Virus record (IMG/VR): IMGVR_UViG_3300020220_000244
Span: 1-29,262 of that record
From: a virus
Length of the DNA stretch: 29,262 nt
Direction: 5' to 3' (one strand)
How positions within the stretch are numbered: position 1 is the stretch's first letter; each line of letters starts with the position of its first letter. A program made the translations under genes and the position numbers. Below the pieces are notes generated by a model, which ran no database searches, was not told where the DNA came from, and was given only the letters and a program-made list of their open reading frames with translations. Positions 15,125 to 24,435 of this stretch are shown one piece after another.

Positions 15125-16675
15125 ATGGCGGCAATTGTAACAGATCAGTTTAGAATATTAAATGCGAGTAATTTTTTAGATTCTATTGAAGATTCTTCCA
15201 ACTCTTACTACGTGTTTTTAAGTTTACCAAATCCAACTGCTGTTGGTTTTGGTAGAAGCACGACCTGGGATGATAATACACCAGTTCCTGTTGATGTTAT
15301 CAATTATATTAATCATGTTGGTCAAACAATGATGTTTGGCAAAAGAGTTACCTCAATTAATGCCAAAAGATTAATCAGAAGAATTGATTGGTCTAGAGGA
15401 ACTAGATATGAGATGTACAGACATGATTATAGTTCTTCCAATTTATCACCCATTACACAGTCTACAAGACTGTATGATGCAAATTATTATGTAATGAATA
15501 GTGATTATAAAGTTTATATCTGTATAGATAACGGTTCATCTGGAATTAGTATAACTGGTAATGCTTCTCAAGATGAACCACTATTTACAGATTTAGAACC
15601 ATCAAAAGCAGGTGAAAGTGGTGATGGTTATTTGTGGAAATATTTATTTACAGTTAATCCTAGTGATATTATTAAGTTTGATTCAACTGAATATATTGCT
15701 TTACCAAATGACTGGGATAATTCAACAGATGCACAAATATCAGCAGTAAGAGATAATGGAGATTCTACAGTTTATGAGAATCAAATAAAAAAGGTTTATA
15801 TAAAAGAACAAGGATCAAATTATTCTGGTGGATTGGGGCAAGAAGTTAATGTTTTAGGTGATGGATCTGGAGCAAAGGTTGTTATTGACGTTGTCAGTGG
15901 AAAGATAACAAATACAACTGTTTCATCTGGTGGAAAAAATTATACTTATGGGATGGTTGATCTTGGATCAATCAACCAAAATGCTGCTGGAACTTTTGCT
16001 CATCTAATTCCTATCATTCCACCATCTAAGGGTCATGGTTATGATATTTACAAAGAATTAGGATCTGATAAAATTTTACTTTATGCTAGATTTGATGATT
16101 CAACTAAAGATTTTCCAATTGATGCCAAATTTGCTCAAGTTGGAATTGTTAAAAATCCAACTTCAATTGGATCAACCACAGTTTATACTGAAAACCAATT
16201 TTCATCACTAAATGCTATCAAATTTTCGTCGGTAACTGGCAATTTATCTATTGGAGATAAAATAACACAATCTGTTTCTGGTGGAGTAGCACAAGGATAT
16301 GTTGCCTCATATGATAGTGAAACTAAAGTTGTAAAATATTTTAAAGACAGATCACTGTTCTTCAACCAAACAACTTTAGATCAAACAGATTATATTGGAA
16401 TCACAACCGCATCTAAAGTTTTAGATTTTGAATCATCGGCAACTGCAGTTATAACCACTGGAGGATTTTCTGGTGCTATTGATACTTCATTTACTGGAAT
16501 TACAACAAATCCAACTGGATCAAAGATCGTTGATCTTGGATCCCAATTCATAGATGGGTTAACAACATCTGAAATAAATAAAGGATCAGGGGAAATAATT
16601 TACCTAGATAATCGTCCTCTAATCATAAGAAACTCTAGGCAAAAAGAAGACGTTAAAATCATCCTGGAATTCTAA
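15125..16675 (+). CDS. 8: Baseplate wedge subunit gp8, with inserted module
   Basis: Homologue of T4 gp8, a peripheral wedge protein that binds gp7 and gp10. N-terminal AIVTDQFRILNASNFLDSI and FGRSTTWDD align with the T4 gp8 start. GDGYLWKYLFTVNPS and STEYIALP (near residues 163-195) align with its middle, and the C-terminal GEIIYLDNRPLIIRNS and IILEF align with its end. The protein has 516 residues against 334 in T4. The extra length lies mainly between the middle and C-terminal blocks, where residues about 228-285 hold two G-x-N-Y repeats (QGSNYSGG, SGGKNYTYGM) and about 370-400 hold a GDKITQSVSGGVAQGYV unit. The start at 15125 follows a TATAAATA promoter but has no clear Shine-Dalgarno. 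The next gene begins two bases after its stop. Confidence 0.92.
   Translation: MAAIVTDQFRILNASNFLDSIEDSSNSYYVFLSLPNPTAVGFGRSTTWDDNTPVPVDVINYINHVGQTMMFGKRVTSINAKRLIRRIDWSRGTRYEMYRHDYSSSNLSPITQSTRLYDANYYVMNSDYKVYICIDNGSSGISITGNASQDEPLFTDLEPSKAGESGDGYLWKYLFTVNPSDIIKFDSTEYIALPNDWDNSTDAQISAVRDNGDSTVYENQIKKVYIKEQGSNYSGGLGQEVNVLGDGSGAKVVIDVVSGKITNTTVSSGGKNYTYGMVDLGSINQNAAGTFAHLIPIIPPSKGHGYDIYKELGSDKILLYARFDDSTKDFPIDAKFAQVGIVKNPTSIGSTTVYTENQFSSLNAIKFSSVTGNLSIGDKITQSVSGGVAQGYVASYDSETKVVKYFKDRSLFFNQTTLDQTDYIGITTASKVLDFESSATAVITTGGFSGAIDTSFTGITTNPTGSKIVDLGSQFIDGLTTSEINKGSGEIIYLDNRPLIIRNSRQKEDVKIILEF
15805..15965 (+). repeat. G-x-N-Y repeat pair inserted in gp8
   Basis: Units EQGSNYSGGLGQEVNVLG and SSGGKNYTYGMVDLG separated by GDGSGAKVVIDVVSGKI. 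T4 gp8 has no counterpart to this segment as far as I can recall. It matches the units in the giant protein and gp14. Confidence 0.65.
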
Positions 16676-16677
16676 AA

Positions 16678-19600
16678 ATGCCACAGAAGACTAATTTAAA
16701 TATCAATCCATATTATGATGACTTTGATGCTAAGAATAATTTCTATCGGGTATTATTTAAACCAGGATTTCCTGTTCAAGCAAGAGAATTAACAACACTA
16801 CAGTCAATTCTCCAAGATCAGGTTGAATCATTTGGAAGTCACATCTTTAAAGATGGGTCAATGGTTATTCCTGGGAGTATCAACTACGACTCTCAGTATT
16901 ATGCTGTAAAGATAAATCCAGATCATCTAGGATTAGATGTATCTTTGTATATTGAAAATATTATTGGAAAAATAATTCAAGGTCAATCTAGCGGAAACAC
17001 AGCAAGAGTTATTAATTATATTTTACCACCAGATAATGGATCAGAATATCCAACACTGTATGTCAAATATCTAGATTCAAACAGTAATTTTGATATCTCC
17101 ACTTTTGATGATGGTGAGGTTCTAATAATACTTGATACTATCACTTATGGTAATACAACCATAAATTCGGGGGATACTGTTGCTTCTTTGATTGATTTAG
17201 ATGCAACATCAATTGGAGCGGCAGTTGGAATTACAACAGGTGTTTATTTCCTAAGAGGTCATTTTGTCAATGTAGAGACAGATACTCTTATTGTTTCTCC
17301 ATACGATAATAATCCATCGTATCGTGTTGGTTTAACCATTACAGAAGAAATTGTCAATGTTGGTATTGATACCTCATTATACGATAATGCAAAAGGATTT
17401 TCAAACTTTGCTGCTCCTGGAGCAGACAGATTAAAAATTTCAACGACATTATCTCAGAAAGAATTAACTGATTTTGATGATAAGGATTTTATTGAATTAA
17501 TTCGTTTAGAAAACGGGGAAATTAAAAAATTACAAGATAAGTCTCAATATTCAATAATCAAAGATTATTTTGCGAAAAGAACATTTGAAGAATCTGGTGA
17601 TTATTCGGTTGATTCATTTAATGTTGAAGTTGCTAACTCTCTTAATGATCGCTTATCGAATGATGGTCTTTACTTAGAAACTCAAAGAACTGATCAAGGA
17701 AATATTCCAAGTGAAGATTTGATGTGTATCAAAGTTTCCCCTGGAAGAGCTTATGTAAGAGGATATGATGTAGGTAATATTTCAACAATTGTTCTTGATG
17801 TAAACAAACCAAGAGACATTGAAAGTGTTAGTTCATCATTAATCCCATTTGAAATGGGTAACAAATTAAGAGTCCACAATGTTTTTGGAACTCCAGTTAT
17901 CGGTGTTGATAATAATAGCAATACTGTAGATCTTTATAGTCAAAGAAGGAATTCAACAACTGCTGGAACAGGAACTTTAATCGGAAAAGCAAGAGTTTAT
18001 TCTTTTGGCACAGCTGATATTTCATATTCACAAGCAACATCAGAATGGGATTTATATCTTTTTGACGTACAAACATATACAGTATTAACTCTAAATGAAA
18101 CAACTTTAGCAGCAGATTGTCCAGAAACTTCTTTTATCAGAGGTTTAAGTAGTGGTGCTACTGGATATGTTGTAGGATCCCCAAGTGGGGCAAATATAAC
18201 AATCGATCAAACTAGTGGTACTTTTATTGCTGGTGAGCAGATTTTAATAAACGAATCCTCTCTAATCTCAAGAGTTGTAAAATCTTTAAAATCTTACAAT
18301 ATTGATGACGTAAAATCAGTTTATCAAGATGCTTCCGCTCTTGGTCTCCAAACTGATTTTGTTGCTGATACTGTTCTTCAAAAAACAATTCCAGATAAGT
18401 TTAATATCACAGATAAACTTCAAATTAATACTGCCGGTATTGCTACGTGCCCAGGTAGATCTTTCCTTGGTATAAGATCAGATGCCATTATTAGATATCA
18501 ACGTCCAGATCTAACAGTTGAAACATACAACAGAGTCTCTGCAGTTTCCACAAATGGTATAACATTACAATTAACAACTGTTCCAACAGCGACTGGAATA
18601 TGTAATGGAGCTCTACCAACCAGTGATATTATTACTACTTTTGGAATAGGTTATCCACAAATAACAAATCAAGAAGAAGCATCTCTTTATGCTCGTATTG
18701 ATGAGTCAAATATATCTTCTGTAGATTTGTCTGGATCAAATCTTTTAGTTTCTTCTCAAATAACAGGAGAATCCACAGATTCTACTGGTGCGTTAAGTGT
18801 TAATATTTCAGCAACTGGTATTTCTAGTGCCTTTTTTGAAAATTATGATACAGAAAGATATGCCGTTATCTATAGTGATGGAACAATTGCTGATCTTACT
18901 TCGGATAAATTTAATTTAACTACAAATGGAACTGTTTTAAATCTTTCTGGTTTGAGAACAAGTCAGAGCAATGTAACACTAAATGTTACTGTTAGAAAAA
19001 ATTCCATTCAAAATAAATCAAAAAATTATATTAGAAGTGAAAAATTAACTATCAATAAAGTAAGTTCAGGAGTTTCAACTTCTATTAGTGGTTTAACAAC
19101 TAGTACATATTATGGGACTAGAATTGGTGATAGAGAAATTTCTTTAAATGTTACAGATGTTGTTAAAGTAATTGCCATATATGAATCACTGGACACAAAT
19201 GCACCAACACTAGATGCTTTAACATTTGTTTCTGGTTTAAGTCTAAATACTGCTTCAATCCTGGGTGAAAAGATTATTGGTGATAGTAGTGGTGCTGTTG
19301 CCCAATTAGTCACAAGATCATCTGCTACTCAGGTTGAAATTTCTTACCTAAACCAAGAAAGATTTACCGTTGGAGAAACAGTATCATTTGAAGAGTCTAA
19401 GATTGTTTCAAATATTGTATCAATTACAAAAGGAAATTATCTAGATGTAACTAATAATTTTGATTTAGATAAAGGTCAAAAGGCACAATATTATGATTAT
19501 TCAAGATTAATTAGAAAATCTAACGCTCTAACCCCATCTAGACAACTTTTAGCAATATATGATTGCTATCAAGTTCCATCTAATGATGTTGGAGATGTAT

Positions 19601-22600
19601 ATACTGTAAATTCATATACTAAAGATAGATTTACAAAAGATGTTCCTATTTTGCCAGAGGGAATCAGATCTTCAGATACATTAGATTTTAGACCAAGAGT
19701 ATCTACATTTGTTTCAACAACTTCATCACCATTTGCTTTCAGTAGCAGAAATTTTGCCGCAACAGGGACAAATCCAACTTTGGTTGTAACTCCTGGAGAA
19801 AGTTCTTTAATCGGTTATAATTTTTATCTTCCTAGATTGGATAAAATTGTACTTGATAAATTTGGCAATTTCTCAATTATTAAAGGATCTTCCTCACTTA
19901 CACCAAAAGATCCAGTAAATATTGAAGAAGCAATGGATATTGCTTTTATTAGTTTACCTGCTTATCTTTATGATCCAGCTGATGCCAAGGTAACTCTTAT
20001 TGACAATAGAAGATACACAATGAGGGATATTGGAAAATTAGAAGATAGAATTGAAAACTTAGAGACTGTTACTTCGTTGTCATTGCTTGAATTAAATACG
20101 AAGTCTTTACAAATCCAAGACGCTGATGGATTATCAAGATTTAAGAGTGGATTCTTTGTTGATGACTTTAAAAATAATGATCTAATTAATCTAAAGGACC
20201 CAGATGCTAATTGTGATGTTGATATTGAGAATCAAGAATTAAATGTTCCCGTAGATTTTTATTCATTAAAAACTGACATAGCAATTTCTCCTGGTTTAAA
20301 TGAAAATACTGCTGATTACAGTACAAATCTAGCACTTCTTGATTCAAACGTAAGAAAAACGGGAGATTTAGTAACTCTAAACTATCAAGAAAAAGGATGG
20401 ATAGAACAACCTCTTGCCTCTAGAGCAGAGAATGTTAACCCATTCAATATGATTGAGTATAAAGGTGCTCTACGCCTCACTCCTGCCGCCGACAACTGGG
20501 TTAGAAACGTTTTTGTACCTGGCGGAAGTCGTACAGAAACTGGTGGATGGGATGGATCATACATCGAAAATATTTTAATTAGTAGCCTTCCAGATACTCA
20601 TATGAGATCTAGAAACGTTGAGTTCTATTCAGTTAGTCTTAAACCACTTACAAGGTATTATTCGTTTATTGATAGTGTTAGTGGTATTGATATTATTCCA
20701 AAATTAGTTGAAATTTCGATGTCATCTGGAACATTCCAAACAGGTGAAATTGTAGATGGATTTGTTGGATCTCAAAGAGTTATTTCTTTCAGAACTGCTC
20801 AACCAAACCATAAGGCAGGAACGTATAATAATCCATCTTCCACCTATTCTATTAATCCATATAATAAATCAACTTCTATTGGTGCTTCATATTCGGCATC
20901 TTCAAGTATTTTAAACGTTGATACTGCTTCCCTTTGTGAAGAAGCACAGGGGAGATTCTCTGGTTATCTTACGATTGGTACAGTTTTGATTGGTAGATCT
21001 AGTGGAGCACAAGCTTCAGTAGCAAATCTACGTACTATTTCTGATAACTGGGGAGATCTGATTGGTGCATTCTTCATTAGAGATCCTTTGGCAACACCAG
21101 CACCAACAATTAGACTTACAACAGGGACAAAAACTTTCAAACTAACTTCTAGTTCAACTAATTCAACTCCTCTACCAGGTAGTTTGTTAATTAGTTCTGC
21201 CGAAACAACATATGCTGCCAGTGGAATTGTAGATACTTTCGCACAGGTTACTGTAACTGTAAGGAGACCACCTCCTCCTCCACCACCACCACCAGCACAA
21301 AATAGAGGTGGTGGAAAAGATCCTCTAGCACAATCATTTACAGTTGATGAAACTGGAGCATTTTTAACTTCTGTTGATCTTTATTTTGCTAATAAAGATG
21401 AAAATGAAAAGTGCTATGTACAGATAAGAACTGTTGAACTTGGGACACCAACATCGCAGATTGTTCAAGATTATGCTCAAGTGGAATTGTTCCCAGATCA
21501 AATCACAACTTCAACTGATGCTTCTGTAGCAACTAACGTTAAATTCCCATCGCCAGTATACTTACAACCCAATACTGAGTATGCTATCGTTATCCTTTCT
21601 CCAAATTCTGATCAATATGAACTTTGGGCAGCAAGAATGGGTGAAAAAACTGTTAACACACAATCCCTTCCAAACGCTGAAAGTGTTCTAGTAACAAGGC
21701 AGTATATTGGTGGAAGTTTGTTCAAATCACAAAATGGAACAATTTGGACAGCAAGCCAATTTGAAGATCTTAAATTTAAACTTTATAAAGCAAACTTTAC
21801 TGCCTCAACTGGATCAGTATCTTTCTACAATCCAACTATTGTATCAAATGATGAAAATGTTCCAGCACTCGACAATAATCCAGTTAAGACTTTACCAAGA
21901 AAACTAAAAGTAGGTGTTACAACCGAAACAACCAGTACAACTGTATTAGCAACTTTAGTTCCTGGTATTAGAGTTAAGAAAACTGGATCAACTGGACCAT
22001 ATGGATATATTGAAAAAGTTGGAAGCAGACTTACAACATCTACAACTGGAATTAGTACAGTTAGCGTTGGAACTGGTTATTCAACTGGTCAATTCTCTTC
22101 TGTTCCTCTCTATACAATTACTGGTTCTGGTAGCGGAGCTGTAGCAACAGTATCTTTCCACAATAGTGGTCTTACTACAGCAGTAATTACAACTGTTGGT
22201 ACTGGATATGCTGTTGGTGATATTCTTGGTATTACAACTTCAACAGTAACAAAAGGTAAGAACGCAACAATTTCAGTATCCACAATTAGTGGAGTTGATA
22301 CACTTTATTTGACAAATGTTCAGGGTGAATCTTTTGCTACAAATAATAACCTACAGTATTTTAATGGATCAACAAACGTTGCTCTTGGTGTTACTGTTAG
22401 AGAAAACTCTAGCGTAATAAGCAATCTATATGATGGTAGAGTTATTGAAATTTCACAATATAATCATGGAATGCATCAAGATACTAATAAAGTAATTTTG
22501 GCAGATATTGAGCCAAATACTGTTCCAACAACAATTACAGCAGATTTGGGATTAAGTGATACTTCAATTTCGGTTGCTAGCACAGCGGTATTCGCAACCT

Positions 22601-23763
22601 TTGAGGGAATAACCACTTCAAGGGGATACGCCAAGATCAATAATGAAATCATTTATTATAATAGTATTGATTCTGGAACACTTGGAATTGGATCAAGAGG
22701 AAAAGATTTACTTCTTTCTGCCACAAGATCTCATACAAGTGGAACTCAAATTTATAAGTATGAACTAAATGGTATTTCTCTTAATAGAATTAATACAACT
22801 CATACTCTTCCAAATGACGCAACACTTAAATCATTGAGAGAAATTGATAATTATCATCTTCAAATTGATAGATCAGATAGAGCAACTGGAGATACCCAAT
22901 TAAGTTTTATTGATGAAAAAAATCTTGGTGGTCCAAATGTATTTGCTTCCCAAAACTTCCAGTACAACGGAATTATTCCGCAGTACAATGTTATAACCCC
23001 AGGTCAAAATACAACTGTTTCTGCTGAAATCAGAACAGTATCTGGAACAAGTGCTAGTGGATCTGAAATTTCGTTTATTGATCAAGGATTTGAACCAGTA
23101 CAGTTAAATAATCCAAACTTTTTATCTTCCACAAGATTGGTTTGTTCTGAGGTTAATGAGGAAGAGTATCTAACTACCCTACCTAAGAAAAAGTCATTGA
23201 CTGTTAAGTTAGACCTACAATCTGCTGATTCAAATCTATCTCCTGTAATTGATACACAAACTGCTTTTGTTGCCTTAATTAGAAATAGAATTAATGATCC
23301 AATTTCGGATTATGCCAATGATCCAAGATCAAACGCAATCTTTAATGACCCACATGCTGCTGCTTATGTTTCAAATAGAGTTAACCTGAAGCAACCAGCA
23401 TCTTCACTCAAAGTTCTTGTTGGTGCTTATCGCCACTCTTCTGCTGATTTTAGAGTTCTTTATAAACTTTATAAAGCAGACTCAAGTGAAATTGAACCAA
23501 CCTATGAATTGTTCCCAGGTTATGATAATTTGAAAGATACTGATGGTGATGGATTTGGTGATACCGTGATTGATTCCACAAGAAATAGTGGATTACCAGA
23601 TGCTTTTGTTAGAACAAGTAGAGATGGTGAATTCTTAGAGTACCAATTTACTGCTGATAATCTGGATCAATTCACTGGGTTTGTGATTAAGATTGTTATG
23701 AGTGGTACAAATGAAGCATATCCAGTTAAGTTGAAAGATCTAAGAGCAATAGCACTAGCATGA
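16678..23763 (+). CDS. Large tail/baseplate structural protein with DUF4815-like N-terminus
   Basis: A 2361-residue protein in the position T4 uses for gp9-gp12. The N-terminus (residues about 6-65) contains NINPYYDDFDAKNNFYRVLF, PVQARELTTLQSILQDQ and HIFKDGSMVIPG; CIKVSPGRAYVRGYDVGN follows near 349. This set is what I know from DUF4815-type phage structural proteins. The block ASRAENVNPFNMIEYKGALR (near 1243) is also typical. A run of nine prolines (1531-1539) separates the N-terminal two thirds from a beta-rich part starting KDPLAQSFTVDETGAF. The C-terminal third has G-x-G-Y repeats (about 1795-1870), an EIIYYN...RG module (about 1955-2030) and an acidic DTDGDGFGD loop (2287-2295). It may link fibres to the baseplate or act in adsorption; this is inferred from position and architecture. 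It starts two bases after gp8 and its TGA overlaps the next ATG. Confidence 0.8.
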   Translation: MPQKTNLNINPYYDDFDAKNNFYRVLFKPGFPVQARELTTLQSILQDQVESFGSHIFKDGSMVIPGSINYDSQYYAVKINPDHLGLDVSLYIENIIGKIIQGQSSGNTARVINYILPPDNGSEYPTLYVKYLDSNSNFDISTFDDGEVLIILDTITYGNTTINSGDTVASLIDLDATSIGAAVGITTGVYFLRGHFVNVETDTLIVSPYDNNPSYRVGLTITEEIVNVGIDTSLYDNAKGFSNFAAPGADRLKISTTLSQKELTDFDDKDFIELIRLENGEIKKLQDKSQYSIIKDYFAKRTFEESGDYSVDSFNVEVANSLNDRLSNDGLYLETQRTDQGNIPSEDLMCIKVSPGRAYVRGYDVGNISTIVLDVNKPRDIESVSSSLIPFEMGNKLRVHNVFGTPVIGVDNNSNTVDLYSQRRNSTTAGTGTLIGKARVYSFGTADISYSQATSEWDLYLFDVQTYTVLTLNETTLAADCPETSFIRGLSSGATGYVVGSPSGANITIDQTSGTFIAGEQILINESSLISRVVKSLKSYNIDDVKSVYQDASALGLQTDFVADTVLQKTIPDKFNITDKLQINTAGIATCPGRSFLGIRSDAIIRYQRPDLTVETYNRVSAVSTNGITLQLTTVPTATGICNGALPTSDIITTFGIGYPQITNQEEASLYARIDESNISSVDLSGSNLLVSSQITGESTDSTGALSVNISATGISSAFFENYDTERYAVIYSDGTIADLTSDKFNLTTNGTVLNLSGLRTSQSNVTLNVTVRKNSIQNKSKNYIRSEKLTINKVSSGVSTSISGLTTSTYYGTRIGDREISLNVTDVVKVIAIYESLDTNAPTLDALTFVSGLSLNTASILGEKIIGDSSGAVAQLVTRSSATQVEISYLNQERFTVGETVSFEESKIVSNIVSITKGNYLDVTNNFDLDKGQKAQYYDYSRLIRKSNALTPSRQLLAIYDCYQVPSNDVGDVYTVNSYTKDRFTKDVPILPEGIRSSDTLDFRPRVSTFVSTTSSPFAFSSRNFAATGTNPTLVVTPGESSLIGYNFYLPRLDKIVLDKFGNFSIIKGSSSLTPKDPVNIEEAMDIAFISLPAYLYDPADAKVTLIDNRRYTMRDIGKLEDRIENLETVTSLSLLELNTKSLQIQDADGLSRFKSGFFVDDFKNNDLINLKDPDANCDVDIENQELNVPVDFYSLKTDIAISPGLNENTADYSTNLALLDSNVRKTGDLVTLNYQEKGWIEQPLASRAENVNPFNMIEYKGALRLTPAADNWVRNVFVPGGSRTETGGWDGSYIENILISSLPDTHMRSRNVEFYSVSLKPLTRYYSFIDSVSGIDIIPKLVEISMSSGTFQTGEIVDGFVGSQRVISFRTAQPNHKAGTYNNPSSTYSINPYNKSTSIGASYSASSSILNVDTASLCEEAQGRFSGYLTIGTVLIGRSSGAQASVANLRTISDNWGDLIGAFFIRDPLATPAPTIRLTTGTKTFKLTSSSTNSTPLPGSLLISSAETTYAASGIVDTFAQVTVTVRRPPPPPPPPPAQNRGGGKDPLAQSFTVDETGAFLTSVDLYFANKDENEKCYVQIRTVELGTPTSQIVQDYAQVELFPDQITTSTDASVATNVKFPSPVYLQPNTEYAIVILSPNSDQYELWAARMGEKTVNTQSLPNAESVLVTRQYIGGSLFKSQNGTIWTASQFEDLKFKLYKANFTASTGSVSFYNPTIVSNDENVPALDNNPVKTLPRKLKVGVTTETTSTTVLATLVPGIRVKKTGSTGPYGYIEKVGSRLTTSTTGISTVSVGTGYSTGQFSSVPLYTITGSGSGAVATVSFHNSGLTTAVITTVGTGYAVGDILGITTSTVTKGKNATISVSTISGVDTLYLTNVQGESFATNNNLQYFNGSTNVALGVTVRENSSVISNLYDGRVIEISQYNHGMHQDTNKVILADIEPNTVPTTITADLGLSDTSISVASTAVFATFEGITTSRGYAKINNEIIYYNSIDSGTLGIGSRGKDLLLSATRSHTSGTQIYKYELNGISLNRINTTHTLPNDATLKSLREIDNYHLQIDRSDRATGDTQLSFIDEKNLGGPNVFASQNFQYNGIIPQYNVITPGQNTTVSAEIRTVSGTSASGSEISFIDQGFEPVQLNNPNFLSSTRLVCSEVNEEEYLTTLPKKKSLTVKLDLQSADSNLSPVIDTQTAFVALIRNRINDPISDYANDPRSNAIFNDPHAAAYVSNRVNLKQPASSLKVLVGAYRHSSADFRVLYKLYKADSSEIEPTYELFPGYDNLKDTDGDGFGDTVIDSTRNSGLPDAFVRTSRDGEFLEYQFTADNLDQFTGFVIKIVMSGTNEAYPVKLKDLRAIALA
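21268..21294 (+). other. Nine-proline hinge in the 2361-residue protein
   Basis: Nine consecutive Pro codons (CCA/CCT only) after RR and before AQNRGGGK. Polyproline then Gly-rich sequence suggests a stiff arm plus flexible joint between two globular parts. It is the only such run I saw in the window. Confidence 0.85.
22060..22290 (+). repeat. G-x-G-Y repeat pair in the DUF4815-like protein
   Basis: VSVGTGYSTGQFSSVPLYTI, then GSGSGAVATVSF, then TTVGTGYAVGDILGI. This is the same unit as in the giant protein, gp8 and gp14, here in the C-terminal third of a protein of different ancestry. Confidence 0.7.
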
Positions 23764-23960
23764 TAAGAGTAGAAGGTCATAAAGACCTATTTCGAGATGA
23801 AAAGTCTGGTGCTATTGTAAATACTGATACTTTTGGTTATTCTCAATATATTAAAATGAAAAATGAAAAACAAAAGCAAAAGGATGAGATTGACCAAATT
23901 AAAAATGATATTAATGAAATCAAAGCATTACTGCAGGAGTTAATTCATGGATCCAAATGA
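23760..23960 (+). CDS. Small coiled-coil protein, function unknown
   Basis: A 66-residue protein whose ATG overlaps the TGA of the large upstream gene (ATGA), a usual sign of translational coupling. The N-terminal half (VEGHKDLFRDEKSGAIV, DTFGYSQYIK) reads as a small folded part. The C-terminal half (KQKQKDEIDQIKNDINEIKA and LLQELI) has I/L heptad spacing and should form a coiled coil. Similar small proteins lie among tail genes of cyanophages, as far as I recall, but I know of no assigned function. A fibre-assembly chaperone (compare T4 gp57A, also a small helical coiled-coil protein) or a minor tail component are both possible; neither is shown. Confidence 0.75.
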   Translation: MIRVEGHKDLFRDEKSGAIVNTDTFGYSQYIKMKNEKQKQKDEIDQIKNDINEIKALLQELIHGSK

Positions 23961-24117
23961 AATTAATTTAGAATCAATTAATAAATTATTTGAATATGAA
24001 AAACACGCAAGAACGATTGACGAACTGGATCTTGATGAATTAAGAAAGTTTGCCAAACTCTACTATAAATTATACCTGAAACAGCAAGAAATTGTTTCTT
24101 CCCTGGGTGCTCTTTGA
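23947..24117 (+). CDS. Small helical protein, function unknown
   Basis: A 56-residue frame starting at ATG 23947, overlapping the end of the previous gene by 14 bases, and ending at TGA 24115-24117. The sequence is mostly helical and charged: INLESINKLFEYEKHARTID, then LDLDELRKFAKLYYKLYLKQ and QEIVSSLGAL. The start lies behind GCAGGAG (23933-23939), a good ribosome binding site. The long overlap, good ribosome binding site and the late promoter just after its stop support a real gene. I do not recognise a characterised family. With its neighbour it forms a pair of tiny genes between the big tail gene and the fibre genes. Confidence 0.7.
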   Translation: MDPNEINLESINKLFEYEKHARTIDELDLDELRKFAKLYYKLYLKQQEIVSSLGAL

Positions 24118-24120
24118 ACT

Positions 24121-24128
24121 TATAAATA
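24121..24128 (+). promoter_or_regulatory. T4-type late promoter for fibre, neck and terminase genes
   Basis: Exact TATAAATA in the 81-base gap before the gene at 24199. No other intergenic match occurs between here and the right edge, so this promoter probably serves the run from 24199 through gp16. A weaker TATAAATT lies at 24150-24157. Confidence 0.65.
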
Positions 24129-24198
24129 TATTTTAGATCCTGATATTGTATAAATTTCATGGTTATGGGAATTTAAAACTTGCGGGAGTCACTACCTA

Positions 24199-24435
24199 AT
24201 GGCAGATATAAAAGTAAGAGTTGGCCAAAAAAATGCAGTAAAAGTTATATCTTCTTTGGCTGGAGCACAGGCTCTAACACTGCCAGAATTACTAGATGTT
24301 GACGCAAATTCTTTTGTCAATTTATACGATGGAATGGTCTTAGTTTATAATGCTTCAATTAATCAGTGGCAAGCCACCCTAACTCTTACCCCAGGAAATA
24401 CACAAAATCTAGACATTAATGGGGGTACCTTTTAG
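24199..24435 (+). CDS. Small virion/fibre-associated protein
   Basis: A 78-residue protein beginning ADIKVRVGQKNAVKVISS and ending PGNTQNLDINGGTF. The segment LDVDANSFVNLYDGMVLVYN with NQWQATL resembles the DG-x-VLVYD unit seen near the N-termini of many phage tail-fibre proteins. GGGAG at 24184-24188 is a good ribosome binding site 10 bases upstream of the ATG. Its TAG stop shares a G with the GTG start of the next gene (TAGTG), so the two are probably translationally coupled and may form one structure. A role in a fibre or whisker is inferred from this pairing and the position before gp13, where T4 has fibritin (wac). Confidence 0.75.
   Translation: MADIKVRVGQKNAVKVISSLAGAQALTLPELLDVDANSFVNLYDGMVLVYNASINQWQATLTLTPGNTQNLDINGGTF

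Noticed and set aside
16573-16580. AATAAATA, possible late promoter for the 2361-residue protein gene
   Set aside because: It lies inside gp8 coding sequence 98 bases before the start, is explained by the codons for Glu-Ile-Asn-Lys, and lacks the T of the stronger sites. It could still be weakly active.
21268-21294. Slippage or frameshift site at the CCA/CCT run
   Set aside because: The frame is intact on both sides and the codon mix (CCA, CCT) breaks a simple repeat; no alternative frame extends from it.
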